Origin: Vanilla planifolia
Lineage: Eukaryota; Streptophyta; Magnoliopsida; Asparagales; Orchidaceae
Length of the DNA: 64,000 nucleotides
Direction of reading: 5' to 3'
NCBI GenBank assembly: GCA_023846275.1
Contig: CM043877.1
Coordinates: forward strand, 9,903,107-9,967,106
Under the pieces are notes generated by a model. The model was not told where the DNA came from, did not search any database, and saw only the letters and a list, made by a program, of their open reading frames with translations. Shown piece after piece: positions 12,601 through 24,696 of this stretch (position 1 is the first letter of the stretch; each line of letters begins with the position of its first letter). A program made the position numbers and the translations under genes.

Positions 12601-14084
12601 TACCTTAATAATATAAAAATATAATGAAAGACATGAAAGGCATGCGAAAAGCACAACACAAATATGTATGATGGTTTACTAACCATCATCTCAAAATGAA
12701 CAAGTGCGCCACATTACATCATCTGACTAAACTAGCCACATACTATATGCAAATACAAATTATGGCACATGAGTCCAAACTATTCTTTATCAAATAAACA
12801 TGAAAATTCACAAACTTTATGTAAGTTTATAAAGATAAACACCTTATACCTTGTTAAGGCATATGAAAAATATTGTAAAGTATTTACTTTTTTACATTCT
12901 TGAGCCATAAAGATCATCTTCTAGTCAAATATTAAAGTACTAATATTCTATAACAAATGAAATCATATAATGTTATCTATATTTTATGATTAACTAATAA
13001 AATATTAGATAAATATTTAATTATAATATTAAATATTTTATGGAGTTTATTATTATAAAATTCATATATATATATAACTAATAAATAATATTTATTAATA
13101 TATCTCTTTGAATTCTAATAAAAGAGTTGTCAAAAGAGACTAAATAAAAGTCTTGTTCTTATTATATATGATTATGTTCTTTGATAATTAAGTCAATAAG
13201 ACCCTATACTTGTTAAGCTATCAAAAGATTACAAATAAATTTTGTAAGTTTAGTTTCTAACAATATTGGTAGAGTGATCTACTATAGACTTTGAAGTCAC
13301 ATCCAACTAACTTAAGGAGCAATATTACATATAAATCACATTTCATTTGTCAAATTTCATTATATTAAAATAAAACCTAAGAAGAGATGTTTAAGTCATC
13401 ACTAATACAATTAGTATAATTTGTAACATATCTTTCTTATTAACTAGTTGTAATATTATAATATTTGAGAGTTGTAATCATACTAATAAATTATTTGTGT
13501 TATTATTGGATTTTAAATACATAAAATAATATTTTTTTAATACAACTTGTTGAATCTTTTTTTATCAATAATAATATATGTAAGGAGTGTTTTGATTCAA
13601 TTACATCATTATTACATATTTGAGTATATATATTTTATAATGTTTATTTTAAATAATGTTATTAAAGTATAATTTTTTCTTAAAAATAATATGTAAATGA
13701 CATTAATATTACAAGATATAATGAAAAATATTATTTAAATTTTATTGAATAAAAGAAAAAATATATTAATAATATTTAGAATTCATTTTATATTAATAAT
13801 CTTTTGACCAATTATAATTATGTCAACAAATCTATGACTTTGTTGTTGATGTCACAATTTAGAAAACTCATTTTTAAAAAGAGAAGATGCTAAACACTTA
13901 GTTCTAATTTTGTGAACAATAACTTATATAACATTAATATTATCATTTATTGTAAGGTAAGAAATTACTAGAGTTAATACCTTCTCAAAAAATAGTTTAA
14001 AAAAAATTACTAGAGAAAAAAGAAAAAAAAAATAAAGCTTATCTTTTTCAAATAAATAAAACATCGGGCTTTCCTCGTTTTTAC
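9601..14084. other. AT-rich intergenic DNA, nothing recognised
   Basis: About 4.5 kb of very AT-rich DNA with frequent TTATAT/ACTCATTA phrases and short TA runs (for example near 10436 and 13068). I saw no conserved coding motif and no RNA gene. Confidence 0.5.
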
Positions 14085-14382
14085 CTGACCCAATTGATTG
14101 CTCGGTCAGCAACGAGGTTAGCTTTCGTGCGGTGTCCCATCTCCCGCCGGAGACCCTACTCCAAGACTTCATAACCTCGTCTACGGGAAACCGTCCTCGC
14201 CACTGATCATCTGGTTGACAGCAAACGAGACGATGTTTGCTCATGGTCTTGCCGTTCTGGCTTGTCGACGAAGCACGACGCAACCGACCATCACCGTATG
14301 ACCGTCTCGTGAACCAACGTCGAAACATGGACTGCGGCGGTGTCCTTAACTGAGAGTAGTCCTTACTTCCGAGTGACCTCAT
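14085..14382 (-). CDS. Possible first exon of an unidentified gene (CpG-rich)
   Basis: An ATG at 14382 opens a frame of 99 codons plus 1 nt up to a good donor, TCAG|GTAAAA, at 14085. The frame stays open past it. The product is basic (MRSLGSKDYSQLRTPP at the start, WRGRFPVDEVMKSWSRVSGG in the middle), and I do not recognise it. The block is much richer in G+C and CpG than its neighbours, like the first exons of the other two minus-strand genes here. That supports a transcribed promoter-proximal exon. I found no following exon between 6 and 14 kb. The same block could instead be a non-coding 5' exon of the plus-strand acyltransferase gene: a GTAAGC donor follows at about 14441 on that strand. 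Confidence 0.28.
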
Positions 14383-14501
14383 CCTTGGCTGTTTATCCGG
14401 CCGTTGACAATTACTGGCAAGGCGAAGTCAAATCCTAGCGTAAGCGTCTGATTTCATCAGCTCTAGTTGCATTTTATAGTGTTATGCAAGGATTTAGCCT
14501 T

Positions 14502-15341
14502 CATTCTTTTGCGATGGATTTTTTTTTTTTTTTTTTTTTATCCTTTTGGCAGTTGCTTTCCTGTAGACCAACTGTTCAAACTGTTAATCTCCTCCAAATC
14601 TTTGTTACGAGTGCTCGTTCTTAGACAGTAATATAGCTTTAAACTATAAAATCGTTCTTCTCTCCATGAAGACACGCTTTAGGTTTTAAATCAATTTGCT
14701 ATTGTTTGAAATCTCCATTCTGTAATATCTTTTAAACTCTGGTTATCCCGAGAATGCTTTCTCAGTTCATGGTTTCTCATGTCTCATGTCGATGATGTTT
14801 ATTCCCAATTTCATGCTTTATACGTTGCTGTTTGACTTCAAATCTCATTACCTAAGTTTACTTTGAAAATACATTCTCAATTATGAATATGTAATTTGTT
14901 TGAAAATACATTCTCAATTTGACTTCAAATCTTCATTATTTTGCGATGGATTTTTTTTTTTTTTTTTTTTTTTTTTTGATCCTTTTGGCAGTTGCTTTCC
15001 TGTAGACCAACTGTTCAAACTGTTAATCTCCTCCAAATCTTTGTTATGAGTGCTCGTTCTTAGACAGTGATATAGCTTTAAACTATAAAATCGTTCTTCT
15101 CTCCATGAAGACACGCGTTAGGTTTTAAATCAATTTGCTATTGTTTGAAATCTCCATTCTGTAATATCTTTTAAACTCTGGTTATCCCGAGAATGCTTTC
15201 TCAGTTCATGGTTTCTCCTGTCTCATGTCGATGATGTTTATTCCCAATTTCATGCTTTATACGTTGCTGTTTGACTTCAAATCTCATTACCTAAGTTTAC
15301 TTTGAAAATACATTCTCAATTATGAATATGTAATTTGTTTG
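14502..15341. repeat. Recent direct tandem duplication (~430 bp unit, ~99% identical)
   Basis: Copy 1 is about 14502-14902 and copy 2 about 14934-15341, offset about 432 bp. Both run from TTTTGCGATGGA and a long T tract (21 T in copy 1, 27 T in copy 2) through to ATGAATATGTAATTTGTTTG. Only about five substitutions were seen, for example at TTACGAG/TTATGAG, ACGCTTTA/ACGCGTTA and CTCATGTC/CTCCTGTC. That makes it much younger than other repeats in the window. The T-rich, unstructured content looks like intron or 5' flank rather than coding sequence. Confidence 0.85.
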
Positions 15342-18300
15342 GCATAGATTGCTAATTTGCAAGTAAAATGATACAAATATTGTCACTTTTTCTTGATTGC
15401 GGAGTTACTATTGAGCCTTTTGGGTCGACAACACTAGGCGAGGAGTAGATATATTGGGGTTATTAGGGCTTATGCTTGATTTTGACTTTATCTGGGTTTC
15501 CAATGCTGTTTGGACATCTCTATTGGAGAGGCAGCGTCTAGCTAGTGGTATAGCAGGCAACTTTGTGATTGTTTTTCTTTGAGTGGAAATGTGTGATATT
15601 GAATAGAAAGAAGGAAGATGAAACATACATTTTAAGTTTTTTTGCATGATTAAAAGTGTTAGTGAGAAAATAATTTCAACTAAGAAAAAAATAAAATAGC
15701 TAGAATAGTAAAAGTGTCACATAACGATTTTAGGTGATTCTTGCCAAAATAATCATGTGCTTTGCAAATGTTGGCGGACCAAGCCTTTATCATATTTTCT
15801 TAAAAGAGGCATACAAAAACACCTTAATAGAGGTAAAAATTGACCTAGAAAAACCTATTCACATCTCTCAACGAAGCATATCAATCTTAGAAGAGACCTA
15901 CAAAAAAAGAGGCAAAACATTGATTTATTACAAAAAGCTATAAAACACACACAAGAATACAAGCATAAAAGGTAATACAACTAGGAAAATCTTATAAATA
16001 AGAGCCTTAGAGATTGCTTGAGGTAGTATTACAACAAGAGGCACACTGCTGTTGTAGAATATATGTTTTATGCTTTGATTGATACCAGTGATTTGACAAT
16101 AATCCTCAAAGCAGTTTTTTGTCAAAGAACTCAAGGAATAAAATGTATAGTCCAATTCAAAACTTGATCAGCCATTTAAAAATGGTTATTAAATGGTTTT
16201 CATATTCAGGGAAAACCAGAGTGATGCTTAATCATGCATTTGCCCATTCCTACTGCCCAATTTTGCATATCAGAGGTTGTTTCCTTTCTCTAATCTTCTT
16301 TATCCTTGGCTATGTCTTGTTCATAGACTTCAATTAAGTTCTTTTGTCTCTCCCTATGAGATTTATCCTTTCATAAAATGTCATTCTCAATTAGTATATC
16401 TCATTTTTTTTTCTTAAATCTATAATTTGCCTCAACACTTAGATTGAGCACTTGAGGGGATTTACTTTGCAAAAAAAATTTAATCAATAGAGAGCAATGA
16501 TTGTATTTAGGTAGTTGAGACTAATTTGAATTGAAAGACTAAAAAATTATAAGTGCTAATGATTTATTCTCTAGTATTTTTGTAGGATAGTTGAGTAATT
16601 AATTCAAAAATGACATGATGATTTACTTAAAATATTTGATCACATTGTTGTAAATAATACATGTTTAATAGTTTTCTAATCCTTCATGCAATCAAACAAC
16701 AATAAACATTTTATAAGATTAGAAGAGAATGAATGTGTGGGTAAATCTCTTATATCCTTCATGCGATAGGAAAACAATATAGTATTAAAAAGATTAAGAA
16801 GGAAGGTGTTGTAAGGAAATGCCACTTTAATCCTTTATAAGATGAAATAATGGTAGTTTAGACTCAAAGTATTAGAACTAAAATAAAAATAAGAAGATGC
16901 ATAAGATCATTTTATATAATCTCAAAGCTCGATATCATAGATGCATGAAATTTTGAATTGCCAAGATCATTAAAGTTTCAAGAGATGTTTTTGCTCGACA
17001 AGGGTGACTTATGAACTGATTGAACTTAACCTTTCAATTCTCGCATGGCTGGATGTCTATGCCCTTGATTTATGAATAATGCAAGACTTTCTTTCTCATT
17101 ATGAGTGATTATTTCATTTTTTTATTGAGCCTCATGTGCCCATTATAGTGTTTGATGACTACAAATTTAATGATAGAGTTACTAATGCATTGTGTTGTAT
17201 GAATTTTAAGTTTTTTGAAAATATAAGTTTGACAAGACAAACTTAATAAGAATGTAGTTATGAGGAAAAGTGATTAGAGGGCATTTTCACTAGGAAGAAT
17301 ACTTTAGAGATCTCAAACAACCTCAAGATTTATTGTGGAGGTCTTGAGAGATAGGAAGAAAATGACTCGATTTTAACTTTTGAGGAGGTATTACTAATAT
17401 CCCTTAAGAGTTATTGACCTATGAGAAAGGATGAACAATTGAGCATTGGAGAAGGAGCAGCAAGACTCGATTACCATTCCTAGTACTTGGGAACCCCATC
17501 CAACACTCTAAGAATTCCTTCTTAAGCATTGAGTATGTTAATTAGAGAGTATAGAATATTCGAGTAGCAAGAAGCATAAGCTCAATGCCATGGAGACAGT
17601 AACATAAGTCTTCAGAATAGCAACTCTAGGGTATTCTACACTACAGGAAGAAGACTTGAGAACCCTTCAAGCAGAAGGGATCGAGAATATGTTGGAAAGC
17701 TTGTGGATAGTCCTTTGATGATACAAATTGAACTAGCTATGGGAGCTTGTTGGAGCAAGGCAAATCACTATTCAATTTTGAAGATGAGAATATCATAGGG
17801 ATTATGTGGATCCCAATACTTTAGGAAAAGATTAACACGAACTTATTTTGAATATTCATATTTTTAAATCTTTTGTGTTTATCTAGAAAAATTGTGTTAT
17901 GAAACTCATTAGGGATGAACCATTCTAAGTAGATGACATTTGGGTGAACTTAATTCTATTGGCAAGGGTTTTGAAGATCTAGTTAAGAATTAAAGATGCA
18001 CTACTGTTCATGTCTCTTGTGTTTTCTTCATTTTATTTGTCTTTTTTATATTAGTACTCTTCTGCTTTGAGAAGCAAGATCCTAAAATAATCATCATTTT
18101 TTTACTCTCATTAACGGTAGTGTAGGTATGGATGAATTATCTTATATTAGATGTAAGTGTATAATTGAGATTAGAGGGCCTACAAGAGAAAGAATTCAAT
18201 TATCCTTGCATTAATCGGTCGAAGAAGATTAATGAGAAGGCAAAGCCATGGTACACAATGAAGAATCTTGTTGGTTGGAGCAACAAATAAAACAATTAAA

Positions 18301-18564
18301 TCTGATTGTTCAGGCCTTGTTAAAGATCATGATGAAGCAAAAATCCCTCAATTAGTGTTTTACATCTGAAGAAGCAGTAGCTAGAAAAAATTATCCCAAC
18401 ATTGGCATTCATTCGTCCATACCTTAAATTCTTTCAAATGTAGGATGTCTAGAGAAATTTTTTAATAGGATATTCAGTCTTCACTACCGTCATCATACAT
18501 TTGTCACGATTGACAAGGCTTTATTATCATTAATTCAGACAAAATTGTGCATTGGAGTGAAAAA
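15342..18564. other. Intergenic or upstream-intron DNA, nothing firm
   Basis: Mixed AT-rich sequence with weak open frames. A somewhat more balanced stretch at 15380-15570 has no recognisable product. It lies between the CpG-rich block at 14.1-14.4 kb and the acyltransferase gene, and could be part of a long first intron if that block is its 5' exon. Confidence 0.4.
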
Positions 18565-18700
18565 ACTTGCATTGTGAGTGTTTACTACATTTGGAAAGAG
18601 AGAAATAACTGCATTTTCAATAGAAATAAAAACTGAATTAATGACACACATGCAAGGATCATCTGGATACTCAACCAACTGCAAACCCACTGATTTCAAT
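18565..18700 (+). mobile_element. LINE (L1-type) C-terminal fragment
   Basis: Plus-strand conceptual translation near 18589-18622 reads YIWKERNNCIFN. This resembles the C-terminal region after the reverse transcriptase of plant L1-type LINEs, where a WKERNxRIF motif is typical. The frame is interrupted soon after by a stop, so it is a dead remnant. It is short and could be coincidental, but the word match is specific. Confidence 0.45.
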
Positions 18701-19304
18701 GTCTATACTGTGGGCCTTGCCACGAGTGTTCCTGGAATTACCATTTGTATTTTGTTGTGATGTTTTTTTTTGGATGCTGTTTTTTAGCCATGTTAGCCTT
18801 CTCCTCAACATTCTTGTTGTAATATTGTAACTTTGAAATAGTAATTGGACAAGACCCTCAATTCTCAAAGGAATTAGTTGCATTTTTGTTAAGGATTCAG
18901 GGTCAATCATTATTTCCATACCAGAATACAAAAAGTGGTCGCTGCTGGGTTTTTCTAGATCCCTTTCTTAAGCCTTTATGGTGAAAGAATTTTCCTCTTG
19001 ATTTAAAAGTGCATGACTTTTCCTTAGTTAGCTATGAGCTATGATTACAGATGTTTAATGCCCTACTTAAGTGCGGATGATTTTCTAGTGGATAAGTGAA
19101 TGATTGCAAGGACAGACTATGATATATGCTTTCTGTCTAAGCGTGTTACTTCTGCAGTGGTTAATTAATTTCATTTTTATATGTTTTACCATGTTATTTT
19201 CATTTTCATTTATAGTTACTTATTGTTGATAATTGTGTATGAAACTTCACATCATCTATGTATCATTAATTAATAGTGCCACTTTGCAATTCAAATTTGT
19301 AAGT

Positions 19305-21050
19305 ATGCAGGAAAACCATGTTACTGCAATATCAGAAGAACATGAGCAAACATGTTGGGGCTGTGGGTTGCGTCTTCTCCTTGTAAGTTATTCACCTGTT
19401 TTCAAATGTGGATGGTGTGGAGCCATAACAAACCCACAAAACAGAATAAGGAAACCAGATAGCACTTGCTTTTCATTGTGGAGGCATATACGTGACCGGT
19501 TTTTTGTCAGTGTTCTTCTTCTCTTCATGTCTTTTGTCATATGTAAGTTACTGATAAGTTCTGTTCTGCAAAATTTACAGACAAGTTCTTTTGTTTAACT
19601 TTTTGGTCCTAGGTGAAAAAGCTCTACTTGCAAATTTCAGGTCATTTATTTGGTTTTGATTTCATGTTAAGCACACTTGGCCTGCCCTTCCACCTCCATC
19701 TCTGAATCTCTCTACCTTTTGTTTTTTTTTTTCCAATCCTTTGAGTGGTTTTTTCATGAACCATGCGATATCTTCTGATCTTGCTTTCTTGTAATTGCAG
19801 GTGCTGGTTTTTGGGCTGTATACCCAGTGGTGTTCTCTATCAACTATTTTTGTGGGGTTTTTCACTCAACCATAACTGCCATTTTATCTTTGAGTAGTTT
19901 ATCCACCTTCTGCTTGGCTTCATTTAAATCAGCTGGTACACCATTAAACATAACTTGGGGCAGCTATCCAGTTGTTGGAAAAGATAGCCTTGAAAACTTC
20001 ACATTCTGTGCTTATTGTGAGAAACCTAAGCCTCCAAGAGCTCATCACTGCAGGTCCTGTAGGATATGTGTATTGGACATGGATCATCATTGCCCCTTTG
20101 TAAGCATTCTATCACTTGAATTTATTTATTTTTATCATTTTTCGTTCTACTATCTATCCTGTGTTCTTTGCAGTCTATAATGTTAATATTCCAGCAGCAT
20201 TTTACTGGATGTGTACATCAGTTTTCTATGGCAAAACATGGAAATATATTCTTTTTGGAGAATCATTTAAACTGTAGGTAGTTCAGGTGTTCATTTAGTT
20301 AATATGAAAGATCGAATCGTAGAAACCAGATAAAAATTACATCTATGAATCATTTCCAAACTCCATGTGGCACATTTTGCATTTGATTATTTGATACCAA
20401 ATAAAAAGCTCCATGAGAAATATTACGCAATGTTAGCAAATTACCTGATACCATAGAAAGGTTGTGCTATTGATAAACTCAACTAACGGAGTTACGAGGG
20501 ATAAATATGTAGTTTAAAATGCTTATATTAGCTCAAGTAAAGTGCTTAAACTAAAAAAGGCCTATACATTTCCCTACAGATTGGCAATTGTGTTGGAGCA
20601 GCAAACCATCAATACTTCATCTTCTTCCTCATTTCCATTGTTGTCAGCTGCTCGTATGTTATTGGGATGACTTCATATGCTGCTTTTCATACTTGGCCAT
20701 CAAATCATGAACCTTCAGCTTTAGTTACCTCTCTTCTTCTAAAGCAAATCCTCTCAGGAATAGCTACCTCAGTGTTGTCTTTATCAGCAAGAGGCATTAT
20801 TCTAATATATCTAGCCTTTGCTTGTATATCAGTAGAGATCGGTATTGCCTTCTTGCTATGGCAGCAACTTTGTTATATCTACGAAGGGAAAACTTATGTA
20901 AACCACATCAAAGGAGACTACAATATGGGTGGAGAAAGAGGTTGCCAAAATATTTTACGTTTCTTCAGTTGCCCATACTTAGCTTATAGGATGCTTCTGA
21001 TTCCATCCAATGCTGCAAAGATGCAAGAATCCAGCTCCAAGATCCTTTAA
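19305..21050 (+). CDS. PAT11: DHHC protein S-acyltransferase (PAT11-like), complete, 3 exons
   Basis: Palmitoyltransferase that adds fatty acyl groups to cysteines of membrane-associated proteins. Exons are 19305-19542, 19801-20099 and 20580-21050 (stop included), giving 335 residues. The introns are AT|GTAAG...TGCAG|GT and TTT|GTAAGC...CTACAG|AT, and phase is kept. Residues 17-40 hold a paired-cysteine zinc-ribbon-like segment, CWGCG...KCGWCG. Membrane segments lie near 65-85, 90-135, 190-215 and 240-270. The cysteine-rich domain starts at residue 149, with the catalytic DHHC at 174-177 and [11 protein letters not shown] after it. The C-terminal part has [15 protein letters not shown]. Length and intron positions fit Arabidopsis PAT11 (about 345 residues) as I recall it. 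The start ATG at 19305 aligns with the region just inside that protein's N-terminus. An in-frame ATG at 19233, or an upstream exon joined at TATGCAG|GAAAAC (19310), would lengthen it. All key residues are present, so it should be functional. Confidence 0.92.
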
Positions 21051-24000
21051 CATTAGAGAAATGTTTCATGTATCACATCAGTTGTTTTAGAACGAGGGTT
21101 TCAAACTGTGGAATTAGTGATATTTAATGATGAATATTTCATTGAATTCTCATGAAATGATTCAATGTTTTTTTTTATAGATTAAAATGACCTCTGTATT
21201 TAAATATCTCGTAATGATGTAATTTGGGAACGTTTTAAGCTGCATAAAGTGTACAGATAAATTTTTATATGTATATAAATTTAAATTTTTTTTATTTTTA
21301 AAAGAGTAATTTTTGCATATTTATTTAGTTTTCAAACTATTCAAATCCATCATTTATGTTATTAAATAGTTAATACCTACAATATTTTATAATTTTTTAA
21401 AAAAGTAATATGCAAGTTTAAATTTTGAAATTAATTTTCATGTATGCTCATCCTCATTCTCATTCTCATTCTTTTATCTTCAAAAGGGAGCACCGATAAA
21501 GCATAATGAACCCTAATAATCAAATCAAAGATAAGTTCTTTAATCATAGATTTCTTTGAAGATTTACTCCTTTTTACAAATGGAATATTCAAATTTAATG
21601 CTTGAGGTCTAGTAAATGCCAATGAAGTTAAAAGACTCAATAAAATATGAAAGGAATATGCTTTGAAGAAAAACAATAGTATATTAGGCAATGCACATAT
21701 CCTATCACAAAATCTTCATTGAATAAGACAACTTTTATATCAAAGAACAGTGAACACTTAAGGTATTTCAATGATGTACTTTCAAATAAAGAATAACCAT
21801 CATCAAATAATTAATTTAAGATTGGCAATATTCATGAGGTAGCTTAGTTTATTGACCCCATACTTCCTTTGACTTCAGCATTTGCAAAAATTCAATGGGA
21901 AAAGAAAATTATTCCTTTATAACCGAGGATAAACCATACGAATTCTAGAAATTCTATCACAAGTTATCGAGGATATGAATAAGAAATATTACCAAGAGTT
22001 CATAAATTATAAAGTCATTGAAGTTTAACAACTACAAGAAAAAGAAAGTAAAAATGTATTGAATAAAATCTACAAATTGTTATTGAACAAAAACATCCTA
22101 TTGATTTTCACATGTTGATTTTGCCCAAAGTGTTCAACTCAAGGAGAAAAAGCTAAATTTTCATCAACATCCAATAGAGCAGCATCTCCCCTTATAATGA
22201 GGATAACACCATCCACAACTTGATTATTTCACCAATTGGAGCATTCAAAGAGGAATAAACAAGATTCCACCTGAAATAAACACTATGTTTGAACAAACCT
22301 TTGTTGAGACATCTATTAAAGAACCATCTTTGATAAAATAAAGAAGATTTGAAAGATCAAGTGACACAATACATGCACCACTATTTTCACAATGATAATT
22401 GACTAAATCCACAATTGCACATTAGCCATATATTTGGATCATTTGTGTATTTTTTAGTAATTTATGTTAGTTGCATATTTTGTATCTCAAGCCACCTAAT
22501 ACTTGTCTATCAAGATTACAATTCTAATTAAGTCACTCAGATCAAGCTAAATCAGTTTCTAAGGTTTTATGATCTAGTTGAAGTGCACCATGCAATCCAA
22601 TAACTGCATTGTATTATTAATAAAAAAAATTGCAATAAACGGTGGTTTGAATCATGTGGTTGTGCCATTGGCTAACACCAACCATTTTGTGCGATCCACC
22701 AATCATATTAGACAGTTTAACCTAATCACATTGGGTGGTTAACAAACAACATTAGACACTTGCACCAGACTGCCCTAAGCATCAAATTGCACTAAGTAGT
22801 CAAGCTCAATTTTGCAGCCCAAATTTTGTTGTATTTAATGTGCCACCCCAATCATATTAGACACTCGTCATTCTCTTCATCTTCCTCAACATTTAGAAAG
22901 CCATGTGCAATGAATAAGAAGTAATGTAAATAACAAGATTCGATTATAGACTACCTAACGGGATGTTATATATTGGATTGGCGATGTTTCTATTGGATTT
23001 TCCATTCCTAGGCTTGAACTAACTGAGCCTATGGGATGGCAATGGGAGAAAGATGCACAATGGGAAGTGCAACGTGAGTAGCAAGAAGCTATTTGGATAG
23101 AGGAAGGGTAGCAAAGCACTTGAACTTGCTTAACACCCATCCTTGGATTGATCGAATAGAATCCACTTGTTGCATCAATTGTAGTATTTGAGCTTGGAAG
23201 ATGGCTTCTAGTACAGCAAGCCAAGCAAGTTGGATACTAGGATTAAGATAAAGATGCTTTAGTATAAGAAATTGCTTGCAATTGTTTCTTCAATCCACAA
23301 GCTCTCTCACAATACCAAGAAGATGTTAGTGTATGAGTCAATATCTCTTATAAAATTGTTTTGTGAGAGACACAAGCTTATGAGTAAGGATTCACTTCGC
23401 ACTCTTGATGGCTCAAAGTCTCCCAGGATGAATAAATGTAATGATAAACAAGACAACATAAAAAAAATGAAAAAGAATTTTATGTGAAAAACACTAAGCA
23501 TAGAGAAAAAACCAAACACACAATAGCAAAAAGATTCTACTAAATATTTTGAGTACAATATAACGCTTCTAAGCCTGATTCAAGATAAAAAAAAACCTCA
23601 AATGAGAATTTCAAAAGATTACATTTATGTGTTGCCAAAAATAGGCTAGCATTAATCAATATGCTAGGTTAATCGAATGATCACATTATAATCGCTCAAA
23701 AAGATCAAAAAAAAGAAATACAAAAAAATTATCTTTAACTTAAACTTATAAAGAACCATGTGAATATCATGTTGTTCATACTTAACAAGCTAATTTAACC
23801 TAACTTGATAGCTGATATATGGAAATCAAATAAAAAAAATAAATTAATAAAAATATTTTTTTTTGATAATTTAATCATTTTTTATTATATAGGCTCCCCT
23901 TGATAACAATGACTTGTACATTTAAAAAAGACATCTGAAAAAAAATTCAAAAAAATAATTAAAAAGAAGTTTTTGTGATTAAATTTAAATTTTCATAAAA

Positions 24001-24200
24001 AATATTCATTAAAAAACCAAATTGAAAACTGAAATTTAAAAAAAATAGCTATAAAAAAGTTATTAAGTAGTAACTAAAGACAACATAGTTTTGAAAGAAC
24101 AATATCACAAAATTTGTATCATTTGACAACCTTTCTATGCCGTCCTCTTGAGTTCAATGGATAATAAGAGGTGAGAACTTGACTCCAAACTTTACTACTC
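21051..24200. other. Intergenic DNA between convergent genes
   Basis: The plus-strand acyltransferase gene and the minus-strand 29-kb gene converge on this 3.5-kb stretch (to 24543). It is AT-rich. A short CATTCT microsatellite-like run sits at about 21447-21471. No coding motif or RNA gene was recognised. It should contain both polyadenylation regions, but I could not assign the sites. Confidence 0.5.
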
Positions 24201-24216
24201 ATTTATGATACACATG

Positions 24217-24292
24217 TGATCTATGCAAGAGAACATGTAACAGGTTATGAATGATCTATGCAAGAGAATAACAGGTTACGAATGATCTATGG
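24217..24292. repeat. Short tandem repeat, TGATCTATGCAAGAG units
   Basis: Two units (24217-24251 and 24252-24282) plus a partial third share TGATCTATGCAAGAG and AACAGGTTAYGAA. The block lies about 250 bp beyond the stop codon of the minus-strand gene, so probably in its 3' flank or 3'UTR. Confidence 0.7.
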
Positions 24293-24543
24293 AATGCTGC
24301 AGGGATGGCTGCATGTTCGTCTGGATATTAACATGCATTTGATTCAAAACAATTTATCGAAAAATAAATATGCATAAAATAGCTATACCTACCTCAGTCA
24401 AGGTGAATAGAATTTAGAAGTGGATCAAATAGTATAACCTTTTAATGTTTTACGCCAACGACCAAGGCAGTAGCATAAAACTGCAAATTATGTACCTGAA
24501 AGTGTCCCACTTAGCTGCACATCAGGTGGCGTGGTAGGTTTCT

Positions 24544-24696
24544 CTAGACAGATGCAGTGCTCACACTAAGAGCCTCTGCTGCAATCTTTAGATTACCAGA
24601 AGAAGAGCACGCTTCACTGAAGAGAGTTAGCAGGTGTGATCTTTGCTTTATGCTTAAGCTATTCCTGAGACTGCTTGCCACCATTTCTAGTTCTGG
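24544..24696 (-). CDS. Exon 6 (last) of the 29-kb gene
   Basis: Acceptor TCCACAG|CC. Reads PELEMVASSLRNSLSIK and on to ALSVSTASV, then TAG at 24544-24546. The family C-terminus has the same PExEMVA start and an AAEAL near the end. It lies 8307 bp from exon 5. Confidence 0.82.
   Translation of the reverse strand, partial: PELEMVASSLRNSLSIKQRSHLLTLFSEACSSSGNLKIAAEALSVSTASV

Noticed and set aside
15380-15570. Possible organelle DNA insert, because of balanced composition
   Set aside because: I could not match it to any plastid or mitochondrial gene.
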